Origin: Alistipes senegalensis
GTDB lineage: Bacteria > Bacteroidota > Bacteroidia > Bacteroidales > Rikenellaceae
Assembly (NCBI GenBank): GCA_023664045.1
Contig: JAMPGH010000001.1
Location: forward strand, 1,034,169-1,098,168
Length of the DNA: 64,000 nt
Direction: 5' to 3'
Below are positions 25,125 to 33,188 of this stretch, one piece after another (within the stretch, counting starts at the first letter, position 1; each line of letters begins with the position of its first letter). The notes beneath the pieces are model-generated. The model was given only the letters and a program-made list of their open reading frames with translations. It ran no database searches and was not told the DNA's origin. The position numbers were made by a program, and so were the translations under genes.

Positions 25125-26050
25125 GCGGGGCTGTCCGTTATGGAATCCTTGATTTCGGAGAGTTCGACCAGTTTGTTGACGATGGCATAGATCGTCAGAC
25201 CGGCCGCCGAGTGGATCTGCAATTTCGATGCAATATTGCGTCGGTGCGTGATGACCGTGTGGGTCGAAATGCACAGCTCGTCGGCGATCTCCTTGTTGGT
25301 GAGCCCTTTGACCACGCAGACGATGATCTCCCGTTCGCGGGCGCTCAGCGGTTCGGAACGCTCTTCGACGGCGCCGTCGGCCGCCAGCCGTTCGACGGCG
25401 GGGATGAAGATCTCGTTCTCCACGGCGTTGTGCGACGCCAGCTCTTCCTCGCAGGTGAAGATGTCGTACAGGACGCCGTTGAGTTCGTTGGTGCCGCCCG
25501 AGGGGTAGTACTTGATGATGATGTTCTTCAGCTCGCGCAGCCGCTCCTCGACCTTGTCGTGATGACGGCGGAAGACATCGATCGAGTAGTCGGCTTTCTT
25601 CTCGCCGGAAAGCAGCGCCTCGACATAGGGGAAAACGGATTTCTCCTCGTAGGCCATGTGGCGGTCGACCTCGGCGACGTATTCGTCGAAATAACGCATG
25701 ATCGCGAACGACACGTCGCTCAGGCTGCAGTCCACGGCTTCGATCAGCTTGCGCCGGATGGCCGGCAGGCGGAAACCCAGAAAGTAGCCGTGGGAGTTGT
25801 GGAGATAGTCCAGAAGCGAGCGCACGGAGACCTCGGAGGCCTGCTCCTCGCCGCCGCTGCGGTTGACCGACATGTTGACGACGGCCAGAAAGGTGGTCGT
25901 GTCGACCTTGTGTTCCTCGCATACCTCGGCGACGGTCTTGTCGCCGAAACCCAATGCGATGCCGAAGCGGCTCATCACCTGCAACACCGGATAACGGCCG
26001 CACACCAGATCGCACATCCGTTCGTCCGGAGAATAACCCGATTTATACAT
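25121..26050 (-). CDS. Hemerythrin-LuxR fusion transcriptional regulator
   Basis: A 309-residue three-part protein. Residues 10-50 (CGRYPVLQVMSRFGIALGFG) resemble the DUF542 N-terminus of ScdA/YtfE iron-sulphur repair proteins, but without the usual CC pair. Residues about 80-225 form a hemerythrin-like four-helix bundle with iron-ligand candidates in YLHNSHGYF, DRHMAYEEKSVFPYVEAL, RRHHDKVEE and SHNAVENEIFIPAVE. Residues about 235-300 are a LuxR-type helix-turn-helix (PLSAREREIIVCVVKGLTNK). It probably senses oxygen, NO or redox state via a di-iron site and controls transcription; the targets are unknown. Confidence 0.85.
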   Translation of the reverse strand: MYKSGYSPDERMCDLVCGRYPVLQVMSRFGIALGFGDKTVAEVCEEHKVDTTTFLAVVNMSVNRSGGEEQASEVSVRSLLDYLHNSHGYFLGFRLPAIRRKLIEAVDCSLSDVSFAIMRYFDEYVAEVDRHMAYEEKSVFPYVEALLSGEKKADYSIDVFRRHHDKVEERLRELKNIIIKYYPSGGTNELNGVLYDIFTCEEELASHNAVENEIFIPAVERLAADGAVEERSEPLSAREREIIVCVVKGLTNKEIADELCISTHTVITHRRNIASKLQIHSAAGLTIYAIVNKLVELSEIKDSITDSPA

Positions 26051-26071
26051 GGTCTTGTTTTCTTGAACTTA

Positions 26072-26079
26072 CAAAAGTA
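26072..26079 (-). promoter_or_regulatory. Probable -7 element for the hemerythrin-LuxR and CDF pair
   Basis: On the minus strand TACTTTTG matches TAnnTTTG and stands about 22 bases before the ATG at 26050. No clear TTTG is found at -33. Confidence 0.5.
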
Positions 26080-26138
26080 TCCCGACGCCGCCGAACCGGC
26101 AATACCTAAAAAGGGGGATTTCCCGATCCGCCGGCGGG

Positions 26139-27983
26139 CTACCGTCGCCCGATGTCGACGTAGGTCGTCTGCAGCAGGGTCCGCCCGATGTCCGCAAGGC
26201 CGGGAGCGGTCTCGGAGAGGATCTGGCCCGTCGCTGCGTCGTAGATCGCTTCGCCCGAGGCGTCGACCACGCCGAATCCGTCGTTGAACGCATAGTAGGC
26301 GAATTTGGGCACGGCGGGGTCGAAAATGTCCTTGCTGTAGTCGAAGTCGTCGTGCGCGATGCCCAGCTGCCCCAGCAACGTGGCGCAAAGGTCGATCTGC
26401 GAGGCATACGCCTCGACCGTGCGGGAGGGGGCCGCAAGCGCGCCGCCGGTCCAGATCAGGGGGATGCGATGCCGCAGCGGTTCGTTGTAGGCGAGCATTT
26501 TCGGGTAGGGGAATCCGTGATCGGCGACGAGCACCACCAGCAGGTCGTCCCACGCCGGCGAGGCTTTCCACCGCTCGATCATCCGGCCGACGCACTCGTC
26601 GGAGAAAGCCATCGCGTTGAGTTCGCGATCCTCGAAGCGGTCGTAGGGGACTTCGAAGGGCGCATGGCTGCTCAGGGTGAGCAGTCCGGCCAGAAAAGGC
26701 TGCCCGGACTTTTCTGCCTCGGCGCTCCAACGGATCACCTCTGAGCCGAACCAGTCGCACATCACCCGGTCGTCGTAGCCCCACTTGGAGGTGGGGGCGT
26801 CGAACGCGAAATCCTTCTGCCAGAAGAGTTCCCGCCACCCCGTGGCGTACATGTAGGAGGCCTGATCGGTGAAGTTGAGGTCGCCGCCGTAGACGAAGCG
26901 CGTATCGTAGCCCTCGCGGCCCAGCGAACGGGCCAGCGACGGCAGATCGCGGCTCTTGGTCGGGAGCTTCATGATCGAAATGCGCGTCTGCGCCGGGAAG
27001 CCGCTCATAATGGCCACCTCGCCGCGGTCGGTGCGGAACGAATTGGCGAAGAAGTTCTCGAACCAAAGCCCCTCTTCCCGGAGCCGTTGCATGCAGGGCA
27101 TCACCGGCTCGCCGTCGACCTCCGCATCCATGATCGTGCGGGCGAAGCTCTCCAGAAGGATCAGCACCACGTTGGGCCGACGGGTCCGCAGAACACGCGT
27201 GTCGGGTGCCGAATCGGGGCGGTTTCCGCGCAAGGCGTCGAATCGCTCCGCGCGGGTCTCCTCATCGAAAAAGGGATATTCGGCAGCGTAATCCGTCCGG
27301 TCGCCCAAGCTCGAAAGAAACGAGAAGACCGGATTGATGGCCGCATGGTTCAGCAGCATTTCGGAGCTGAAGCAGACCTTCGAGACGTTGGCTACCGACG
27401 TTCCCGTGCCGCCGCGGATCGCCAGAAAATCGAATCCTGCGAGCAGCAGCATCCCGAAGCTGCAGGGCAGAGCGATCCGCCACCCGAGGGGCCGCCCGTC
27501 GAAGAGCTGCCCGATGCGGAGATAGACCCGAATCATCAGCGCGGCATAGGCCGCGAACAACAAGGTTTGCCGCACGCCGAGCCAGAAATCGACGCTGGCC
27601 ATCGCCTCGCGCGGATCGGCCAGATAGATCAGGATCGTCGAATCGATCCGGAAGCCCCAGTGCTCGTAGAGCCCGAGGTCGATCGCGAAAATCGCGGCCG
27701 CGACGATCGAAATCAGCGAAAAATAGACCGTGAACGCCCGCCGCATGATCCGTTCGGGCAACTCTACCCACAGCGACAGCAGCACCGCGAGCAGCGGCAG
27801 GGCCGTGATATACCCCGCGACGGTCAGGTCGAGCGACAGCCCGTGCCATACGACCCGCCACCAATCCGCCGCTCCGAATCCCTGTCCGGCGACGTACCAT
27901 GCCAGAAATACGGGTTTCTGCAGGGCCATCAGCCCGACCGTCGCGGCGAAGACCGCGATCAGGAAGAGGATCTTGCGTTTCAT
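26139..27983 (-). CDS. LTA-synthase/alkaline-phosphatase superfamily membrane enzyme
   Basis: A 614-residue protein with about five transmembrane helices (residues 1-225) and a periplasmic sulfatase-type domain. Motifs are RPNVVLILLESFARTIMD (metal-binding Glu), NSFRTDRGEVAIMSG with the probable nucleophile Thr, LLTLSSHAPFEVP and VLVADHGFP. Family members transfer phosphoglycerol or phosphoethanolamine onto envelope glycans or lipids. The exact substrate in this Gram-negative organism is unknown. Its start overlaps the upp stop by one base (TGATG). Confidence 0.88.
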   Translation of the reverse strand: MKRKILFLIAVFAATVGLMALQKPVFLAWYVAGQGFGAADWWRVVWHGLSLDLTVAGYITALPLLAVLLSLWVELPERIMRRAFTVYFSLISIVAAAIFAIDLGLYEHWGFRIDSTILIYLADPREAMASVDFWLGVRQTLLFAAYAALMIRVYLRIGQLFDGRPLGWRIALPCSFGMLLLAGFDFLAIRGGTGTSVANVSKVCFSSEMLLNHAAINPVFSFLSSLGDRTDYAAEYPFFDEETRAERFDALRGNRPDSAPDTRVLRTRRPNVVLILLESFARTIMDAEVDGEPVMPCMQRLREEGLWFENFFANSFRTDRGEVAIMSGFPAQTRISIMKLPTKSRDLPSLARSLGREGYDTRFVYGGDLNFTDQASYMYATGWRELFWQKDFAFDAPTSKWGYDDRVMCDWFGSEVIRWSAEAEKSGQPFLAGLLTLSSHAPFEVPYDRFEDRELNAMAFSDECVGRMIERWKASPAWDDLLVVLVADHGFPYPKMLAYNEPLRHRIPLIWTGGALAAPSRTVEAYASQIDLCATLLGQLGIAHDDFDYSKDIFDPAVPKFAYYAFNDGFGVVDASGEAIYDAATGQILSETAPGLADIGRTLLQTTYVDIGRR

Positions 27984-28639
27984 CAGATCTTCTCGCCGTA
28001 GGCCAGATCGCCCGCGTCGCCGATGCCGGGCACGATGTAGGAACGCGACGTGAGCTCCTCGTCGACGGCTGCCGCCCAGATCGTCGTGGTCTGCCGCGGC
28101 ATGTTCTTCATGACGTGATCGATGCCCTGTTCGCTGGCGATCACGGCAGCGACATGGGTATGGGCCGGCGTACCGCCCCGCTCGCACAGGGCTTCGTAGG
28201 CCAGCACGAGCGACGATCCCGTGGCCAGCATGGGGTCGACCAGCAGCAGCGTCTTGCCCTCCAGATCGCCGCACGAGATGTACTCGACCTTGACGGTGAA
28301 CTTGCCGTCTTTCGTGCTCTTGCGGTAGGCCGAGACGAAGGCGTTCTGCGCGTCGTCGAAGTAGTTGAGGAAACCCTGATGGAACGGCAGTCCGGCCCGC
28401 AGGATCGTGGCGATGACGATGCGGTCGTCGATGGTCTGGACGACGGCCTCGCCCAGCGGCGTCTCGACCGTACGGGGCGAATAACGGAGCGTTTTGGAGA
28501 GCTCGTAGGCCGTGATCTCGCCGATGCGCTCCAGATTGCGGCGGAACCGCATCGAATCGGTCTGCACCTGCCGGTCGCGGATCTGGGCGATGAACTTGTT
28601 GAGAACGGTGTTCTGCTGGCTGAGGATATGCAACTCCAT
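27983..28639 (-). CDS. upp: Uracil phosphoribosyltransferase
   Basis: The protein has 218 residues and salvages uracil to UMP using PRPP. The PRPP-binding loop LLVDPMLATGSSLVLA, the flexible-loop block TILRAGLPFHQGFLNYF and the C-terminal uracil-binding segment YIVPGIGDAGDLAYGEKI are all present. It lies downstream of hflX by 22 bases and overlaps the LTA-synthase-like gene. Confidence 0.95.
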   Translation of the reverse strand: MELHILSQQNTVLNKFIAQIRDRQVQTDSMRFRRNLERIGEITAYELSKTLRYSPRTVETPLGEAVVQTIDDRIVIATILRAGLPFHQGFLNYFDDAQNAFVSAYRKSTKDGKFTVKVEYISCGDLEGKTLLLVDPMLATGSSLVLAYEALCERGGTPAHTHVAAVIASEQGIDHVMKNMPRQTTTIWAAAVDEELTSRSYIVPGIGDAGDLAYGEKI

Positions 28640-28661
28640 GATATCGGGGATTTAGGGTTTG

Positions 28662-29876
28662 TCAATAGAGGAAGTCGTTGAACGGATAGCGGCCGGCGTG
28701 GATCTCGCGCACCATGCCGTAGAGGTCCGTGCGGAACTTCTCGAGGTTGGTTTTCATGCGGGCCGAGAGGAAGATGCAGGGCGACTCGGTCCGGGCCATC
28801 CAGCTGCGACGCAGGTCGTCGAGCGAAAGGTTTTCGCGCGTGGCGGGGGTGAGGTCGTCCGCCTCCTTCTCGACGTAGGTATAGGCGTCGATCTTGTTGA
28901 AGACCAGATAGACGGGTTTGTCGCCGGCGCCGATCTCCTGCAGGGTCTGCCTGACGACGGCGATCTGCTCCTCGAACTGCGGGTGCGAGATGTCGACGAC
29001 ATGCACCAGCAGGTCGGCTTCGCGCACCTCGTCGAGCGTCGACTTGAACGACTCGATAAGTTCGGTGGGCAGCTTGCGGATGAACCCCACGGTGTCGGAC
29101 AAGAGGAACGGCAGGTTGTCGAAGACCACCTTGCGAACCGTGGTGTCGAGCGTGGCGAAAAGTTTGTTTTCGGCGAAGACCTCGCTTTTGGAGATCAGGT
29201 TCATCAGCGTCGACTTGCCCACGTTGGTGTAGCCGACCAGCGCCACGCGCACCAGCTGCCCGCGGTTGGAGCGTTGCACGGCCATCTGGCGGTCGATCTT
29301 CTTCAGATCCTCCTTCAGCTTGGCGATGCGCCCCCGGATGATGCGGCGGTCGGTCTCGATTTCGCGTTCGCCGGCGCCGCCGCGGGTGCCCGTGCCGCCG
29401 CGCTGCCGTTCGAGGTGGGTCCAGAGGCCCGAGAGGCGGGGCAGCATGTATTCGTAGTTGGCCAGCTGCACCTGCGTCTTGGCATAGGCCGTCTGGGCCC
29501 GCGACATGAAGATGTCGAGGATCAGACGCGTGCGGTCGAGGATCCGGCAGGGCATGGCCTTCTCGATGTTGCGGGTCTGCGAGGGGGAGAGTTCGTCGTC
29601 GAAAATCACGACGTCGATCTCGTTGTCGCGGCAATAGTCGGCGATTTCCTCCAACTTGCCGGGGCCCACGTAGATGCGCGACGAGGGTTGCGGCAGCCGC
29701 TGCGTGAAGCGCCGCACGGCCCGGATGTCGGCCGTCTCGGCCAGAAATTCCAGTTCGTCGAGGAACTCGGCCTGCCGCGGCTCCTGATTGTCGCGCACGA
29801 CGGCGACCAGCACGGCGCGCTCGCACGCTGCGGGCGCGGAAACGGGGGTCGTATTTTTGTTCTCTTCCAAAGTCAT
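28662..29876 (-). CDS. hflX: Ribosome-associated GTPase HflX
   Basis: The protein has 404 residues. The N-terminal HflX domain contains YVGPGKLEEIADYC and VIFDDELSPSQTRNIEKAM, then a coiled segment with RGGTGTRGGAGEREIETDRR. The G domain has GYTNVGKSTLMNLIS (P-loop), DTVGFIRKLP (G3) and NKID (G4). HflX binds the 50S subunit and can split stalled or hibernating ribosomes. The leader of about 190 bases back to the tonB terminator contains imperfect direct repeats but no clear consensus promoter. Confidence 0.95.
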   Translation of the reverse strand: MTLEENKNTTPVSAPAACERAVLVAVVRDNQEPRQAEFLDELEFLAETADIRAVRRFTQRLPQPSSRIYVGPGKLEEIADYCRDNEIDVVIFDDELSPSQTRNIEKAMPCRILDRTRLILDIFMSRAQTAYAKTQVQLANYEYMLPRLSGLWTHLERQRGGTGTRGGAGEREIETDRRIIRGRIAKLKEDLKKIDRQMAVQRSNRGQLVRVALVGYTNVGKSTLMNLISKSEVFAENKLFATLDTTVRKVVFDNLPFLLSDTVGFIRKLPTELIESFKSTLDEVREADLLVHVVDISHPQFEEQIAVVRQTLQEIGAGDKPVYLVFNKIDAYTYVEKEADDLTPATRENLSLDDLRRSWMARTESPCIFLSARMKTNLEKFRTDLYGMVREIHAGRYPFNDFLY

Positions 29877-30070
29877 CGATTCTTTGTCCGGATCGGCGCC
29901 GGAGTTCCGTTGTTCGTTCCGGGTCCATTCCGGGGCGCCGGTTGTCGCAATCGGCGTCGGGGTCCCGTTGTCCGGCCGGCGCCGGGTGATTCCGCCGGGG
30001 GTTCCGAAAGGAGCAAATACGGTGCTACGTCCGAAACCGGCGGGCGAGGCCGGACGACCCGATCATAAAC
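29877..30070. other. GC-rich spacer between hflX and the tonB terminator
   Basis: No gene is supported in this stretch. Two related segments (starting near 29887 and 29948, sharing ATCGGCGnCGGnGTnCCGTT) form an imperfect direct repeat about 60 bases apart. No consensus promoter for hflX is apparent. Confidence 0.35.
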
Positions 30071-30101
30071 AAGGGTATCTGCCCGGAAGCGAGATACCCT
30101 T
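30071..30101 (-). terminator. Terminator of tonB
   Basis: A perfect nine-base stem pairs AAGGGTATC (30071-30079) with GATACCCTT (30093-30101), just downstream of the tonB stop on the minus strand, followed by a short T-rich run. Confidence 0.75.
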
Positions 30102-30121
30102 GATAAGTCGGAAAATGTGCC

Positions 30122-30805
30122 TTAGTTCTGCATGCGGAAGTCCACCGGCAGGGTGTACTTCACGCGCACCACCTGATTGCGCTGTTTGCCGGGGCTCCAC
30201 TTGGGCGACTTGTTCAGGACGCGGATGGCCTCCTCGGAGAGCGAACGGTCGGGGGTCTGGAGCACTTGGATGTTGGTCAGACGGCCGTCTTTCTCGATGA
30301 CGAACGTCAGCACCACGCGGCCCGAGATGCCGTTTTCGAGTGCGATCTGCGGGAACTTGACGTTCTGCTGAACCCACGTGCGGAACGTATTGAGGTCGCC
30401 GCCCTGGAACGAGGGCATGGTCTCGGCGATCAGGAACGGCTGGTCGTCCTCGACGACCTCCTCCTTGATCTCGACCATCTGCAGCACCTCCGTGTCGTCC
30501 TCGAAATCGAGGAAGTCGACGTTGGTGTCGATCTTGGTATCGTTGTTCACGACCTGCAGCAGGTCGGCGATCACCTTCACCTCGACCTTCTTGGGAGGTT
30601 CGGGCGGCTTCTGATCCTGACGGGTGATCTCGACGATCTCCTCCTCGACGGGACCGTAGTTCAGATCGACTTTTTCGATGCGATGCTCTTTCGGCGTATA
30701 GGCGAATGCCACGATCACCAGCGCCAGCGCGATGATGAGACCGATTTCGAGCAGAAGACCCCGCTTGTTCTGGAGGTCGGCTTTAGGCGATTTCTTGATT
30801 TCCAT
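30122..30805 (-). CDS. tonB: Energy transducer TonB
   Basis: The protein has 227 residues: a cytoplasmic tail, one transmembrane helix (about 21-39), a Pro/Lys/Glu-rich periplasmic linker (QKPPEPPKKVEVKV) and a C-terminal TonB domain. The domain includes PQIALENGISGRVVLTFVIE, then SEEAIRVLNKSPKWSPGK. It links the proton-motive force to TonB-dependent outer-membrane receptors such as SusC-type porins. No exbB or exbD is adjacent. Expression probably starts at a -7 box about 60 bases upstream. Confidence 0.93.
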   Translation of the reverse strand: MEIKKSPKADLQNKRGLLLEIGLIIALALVIVAFAYTPKEHRIEKVDLNYGPVEEEIVEITRQDQKPPEPPKKVEVKVIADLLQVVNNDTKIDTNVDFLDFEDDTEVLQMVEIKEEVVEDDQPFLIAETMPSFQGGDLNTFRTWVQQNVKFPQIALENGISGRVVLTFVIEKDGRLTNIQVLQTPDRSLSEEAIRVLNKSPKWSPGKQRNQVVRVKYTLPVDFRMQN

Positions 30806-30863
30806 CTATGAATCTGTTTTGATCGTTTCGGTTGGCGGCGTACCCGAGTACGCACTTACACCA

Positions 30864-30871
30864 CAAATATA
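30864..30871 (-). promoter_or_regulatory. Probable -7 element of tonB
   Basis: TATATTTG on the minus strand fits TAnnTTTG and lies about 60 bases upstream of tonB. The expected -33 region shows TTCG rather than TTTG. It is divergent from the rlmN promoter. Confidence 0.5.
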
Positions 30872-30925
30872 TGGATAAAATTTCAAAATCGAACGGCTGC
30901 CGGGAAAAAATCTTCAACTTTTGTC

Positions 30926-30933
30926 TATTTTTG
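30926..30933 (+). promoter_or_regulatory. Probable -7 element of rlmN
   Basis: TATTTTTG on the plus strand lies 28 bases before the rlmN ATG. No TTTG is seen at the ideal spacing. Confidence 0.5.
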
Positions 30934-30960
30934 TAGCCGGAGAGTACTTCCCGAATCGAC

Positions 30961-32034
30961 ATGACGGAGACCGAACACCTTTACGGACGCACCCCCGACG
31001 AGCTCGCCGCCCTCTGCGGCGAACTGGGCATGCCGCGCTTCGCTGCCGGGCAGATCGCCCGCTGGCTCTACGTGCGGCATCTCGAAGATCCGCTGAAAAT
31101 GAGCGACATCGCGGCGGTCCACCGGGCGGCGCTGGCCGAAAGGTTCCGTCCGGCGCTGAGCGCCCCGGTCCGGGTGTCGGAGTCGGTCGACGGAACGAAG
31201 AAATACCTCTTCCGCACGCAGCAGGGCGGCTTCGTCGAATCGGCCTACATCCCCGACGGCGAGCGGGCCACGCTCTGCGTCTCCTCGCAGGCGGGCTGCC
31301 GCATGGGCTGCCGCTTCTGCGCCACGGGCCGGCAAGGATTGCAGCATTCGCTCTCGACGGCCGGAATCCTGAACCAGATCGTCTCGCTGCCCGAACGCGG
31401 GAAGCTGACGAATCTGGTGTTCATGGGGATGGGCGAACCGCTCGACAATGCGGACCGCGTGCTGCGGGCCCTCGAAATCATTACGGCGCCGTGGGGCTTC
31501 GGGTGGTCGCCTACGCGCGTAACCCTCTCGACGGCGGGCGTCGTGCCGCAGCTGCGGCGGTTCCTCGACACGACGAAAGTACACTTGGCCGTGAGCCTGC
31601 ACAATCCGTTCCGCGAAGAGCGTGCCGAAATCATGCCGATCGAGAAGGCGTGGCCCATCGCCGAAGTCGCGGCGATCCTGCGCGACTACGACTTCACGCA
31701 CCAGCGGCGCGTGTCGTTCGAATACATCGTCATGGCCGGGCTCAACGATTCGCCCCGCCACATCCGCGGGCTGTGCCGCCTGTTGGACGGCATCAAATGC
31801 CGGATCAACCTGATCCGCTTCCACAAGATCCCCGGATCGCCCTACTTCTCGCCCGACGACGAGGCGATGATCCGCTTCCGCGACACGCTGACCGCCCGCG
31901 GCATCCAGACGACGATCCGCGCGTCGCGCGGCGAGGACATACAGGCGGCCTGCGGCCTGCTGAGCACGGCGGAGAAGGTGAAAGGGTGCGGAAATTGCAG
32001 CGGCCCGAACGAATCAAAAACAAGACGGATATGA
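30961..32034 (+). CDS. rlmN: 23S rRNA (adenine2503-C2)-methyltransferase
   Basis: A 357-residue radical-SAM methyltransferase that modifies A2503 of 23S rRNA (and often A37 of tRNA). The cluster motif CRMGCRFC is followed by ATGRQGLQHS, then MGMGEPLDNADRVLRALEI (SAM binding). Near the C-terminus ACGLLSTAEKV carries the second reactive Cys. The Cfr variant is unlikely because the context is housekeeping. The stop overlaps the next start as ATGA. Confidence 0.94.
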   Translation: MTETEHLYGRTPDELAALCGELGMPRFAAGQIARWLYVRHLEDPLKMSDIAAVHRAALAERFRPALSAPVRVSESVDGTKKYLFRTQQGGFVESAYIPDGERATLCVSSQAGCRMGCRFCATGRQGLQHSLSTAGILNQIVSLPERGKLTNLVFMGMGEPLDNADRVLRALEIITAPWGFGWSPTRVTLSTAGVVPQLRRFLDTTKVHLAVSLHNPFREERAEIMPIEKAWPIAEVAAILRDYDFTHQRRVSFEYIVMAGLNDSPRHIRGLCRLLDGIKCRINLIRFHKIPGSPYFSPDDEAMIRFRDTLTARGIQTTIRASRGEDIQAACGLLSTAEKVKGCGNCSGPNESKTRRI

Positions 32035-32435
32035 AAAAATGGATCTTTCTGCTGGCTCTGATGCTGGCGACGGCCGGCGCCGAGGCGCAGGTGAAATTCG
32101 AAACCCGATCGACGGACGCCGTACGCGAAATGGCGATCCGGGAAGGCAAGCTGGTCTTCATCGACCTCTACGCATCGTGGTGCCCGCCGTGCCGGATGAT
32201 GGAGCGCCACGTATTCTCGCGCAAGGATGTCGGCGAGTTCATGGCCGAGCGCTTCGTGGCGGCGAAGTACGACACGGACGGAGCGACGGGCAAGGCGCTG
32301 ATGAAGGAGTACGGAAGCGGCGCGATTCCCCTCTACCTGATCTTCACCACGGAGGGCGAGCTGCTCGGGCGCATACAGGGAGCCTCCTCGGCCGAGGAGT
32401 TCATGGGAAACATCCGGAAAATTCTGAAAAGGTGA
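32031..32435 (+). CDS. Secreted thioredoxin-family protein
   Basis: The protein has 134 residues, with a signal peptide MKKWIFLLALMLATAGAEAQ and a thioredoxin fold. The active site is ASWCPPCRMM (CPPC), with the cis-Pro in GAIPLYL. Probably a periplasmic thiol-disulphide reductant or a small TlpA/DsbE-type protein. It is co-translated with rlmN (ATGA overlap); the functional link between the two is unclear. Confidence 0.88.
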   Translation: MKKWIFLLALMLATAGAEAQVKFETRSTDAVREMAIREGKLVFIDLYASWCPPCRMMERHVFSRKDVGEFMAERFVAAKYDTDGATGKALMKEYGSGAIPLYLIFTTEGELLGRIQGASSAEEFMGNIRKILKR

Positions 32436-32561
32436 TTTTCGCTTCGCGCGATTGAAAATGCCGATCCCGGACGATCATTGCGGCCCGGGGCCGCAGGCGG
32501 CAGCGATCGGACTTGAACCCGACAATGCGAAAACAAGGGTATCGGGTTGATCGAAGGTAAT
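32436..32561. other. Convergent spacer with hairpins
   Basis: GCGGCCCGGGGCCGC is nearly self-complementary and lies in the middle. Further right, AACCCGA pairs with TCGGGTT across about 19 bases. Either could end transcription from the thioredoxin and rsmG sides. No gene is seen. Confidence 0.45.
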
Positions 32562-33188
32562 TCACCTCGAAGTATAGACCACCTTTTTGGTCTCGAAGAA
32601 ATCCTCCTCGAAGAAGCGCGGGATGTCGTAGAGGGTCCAGCGCCGGTGCGTGAGGGCCAGCTCCTCGGCCAGATCGCCCCCTTTGAGGTAGAGAATCCCG
32701 TTGGGCAGCGTTCCGCGCTGCCCTTTTTCGATCCGGTTCCACACCCATCCCACGAACTCGGGCATCGCCGTAACGGCCCGCGAGACCACGTAGTCGAACC
32801 GCTCGGACAGCGTTTCGGCGCGCGCGCAGCGAGGTGTCAGATTCTTCAGGCCCAGACCGGCGACCACCCCCTCGACGACCGTGATCTTCTTGCGAATGGA
32901 GTCCACCGCCGTAAACCGCACCTCGGGAAAGAGGATCGCCAGCGGCACCGACGGAAATCCGCCGCCGCAACCGACGTCCAGCACCCGGGCTCCGGCCTCG
33001 AACGTACAGACTTTGGCGATGGCGAGCGAGTGGAGGACATGGCGCAGGTAGAGCTGGTCGAAGTCCTTGCGCGAGACGACGTTGATCTTGGCGTTCCACT
33101 CGGCGTAAAGATCCCACAACGCCGCGAACTGCCGCCGTTGTTCGTCCGTCAGGTCAGGGAAATATTTGAGAATCCGATCCATTTTCAA
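32562..33188 (-). CDS. rsmG: 16S rRNA (guanine527-N7)-methyltransferase
   Basis: The protein has 208 residues. The SAM-binding motif GARVLDVGCGGGFPSVPLAI (about 67-86) and the N-terminal LWDLYAEWNAKINVVSRKDF are diagnostic of RsmG/GidB, which methylates G527 in the decoding region of 16S rRNA. Its ATG overlaps the end of rluD (ATGA). It is the last gene of the leftward tgt-to-rsmG series. Confidence 0.94.
   Translation of the reverse strand: MKMDRILKYFPDLTDEQRRQFAALWDLYAEWNAKINVVSRKDFDQLYLRHVLHSLAIAKVCTFEAGARVLDVGCGGGFPSVPLAILFPEVRFTAVDSIRKKITVVEGVVAGLGLKNLTPRCARAETLSERFDYVVSRAVTAMPEFVGWVWNRIEKGQRGTLPNGILYLKGGDLAEELALTHRRWTLYDIPRFFEEDFFETKKVVYTSR

Noticed and set aside
32490-32540. A T-arm-like sequence (GGTTCAAGTCC on the minus strand) suggesting a tRNA 3' end
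   Set aside because: The stem does not pair properly around a seven-base loop, and no acceptor, D or anticodon arm can be built. Hairpins of a terminator explain the palindromes better.
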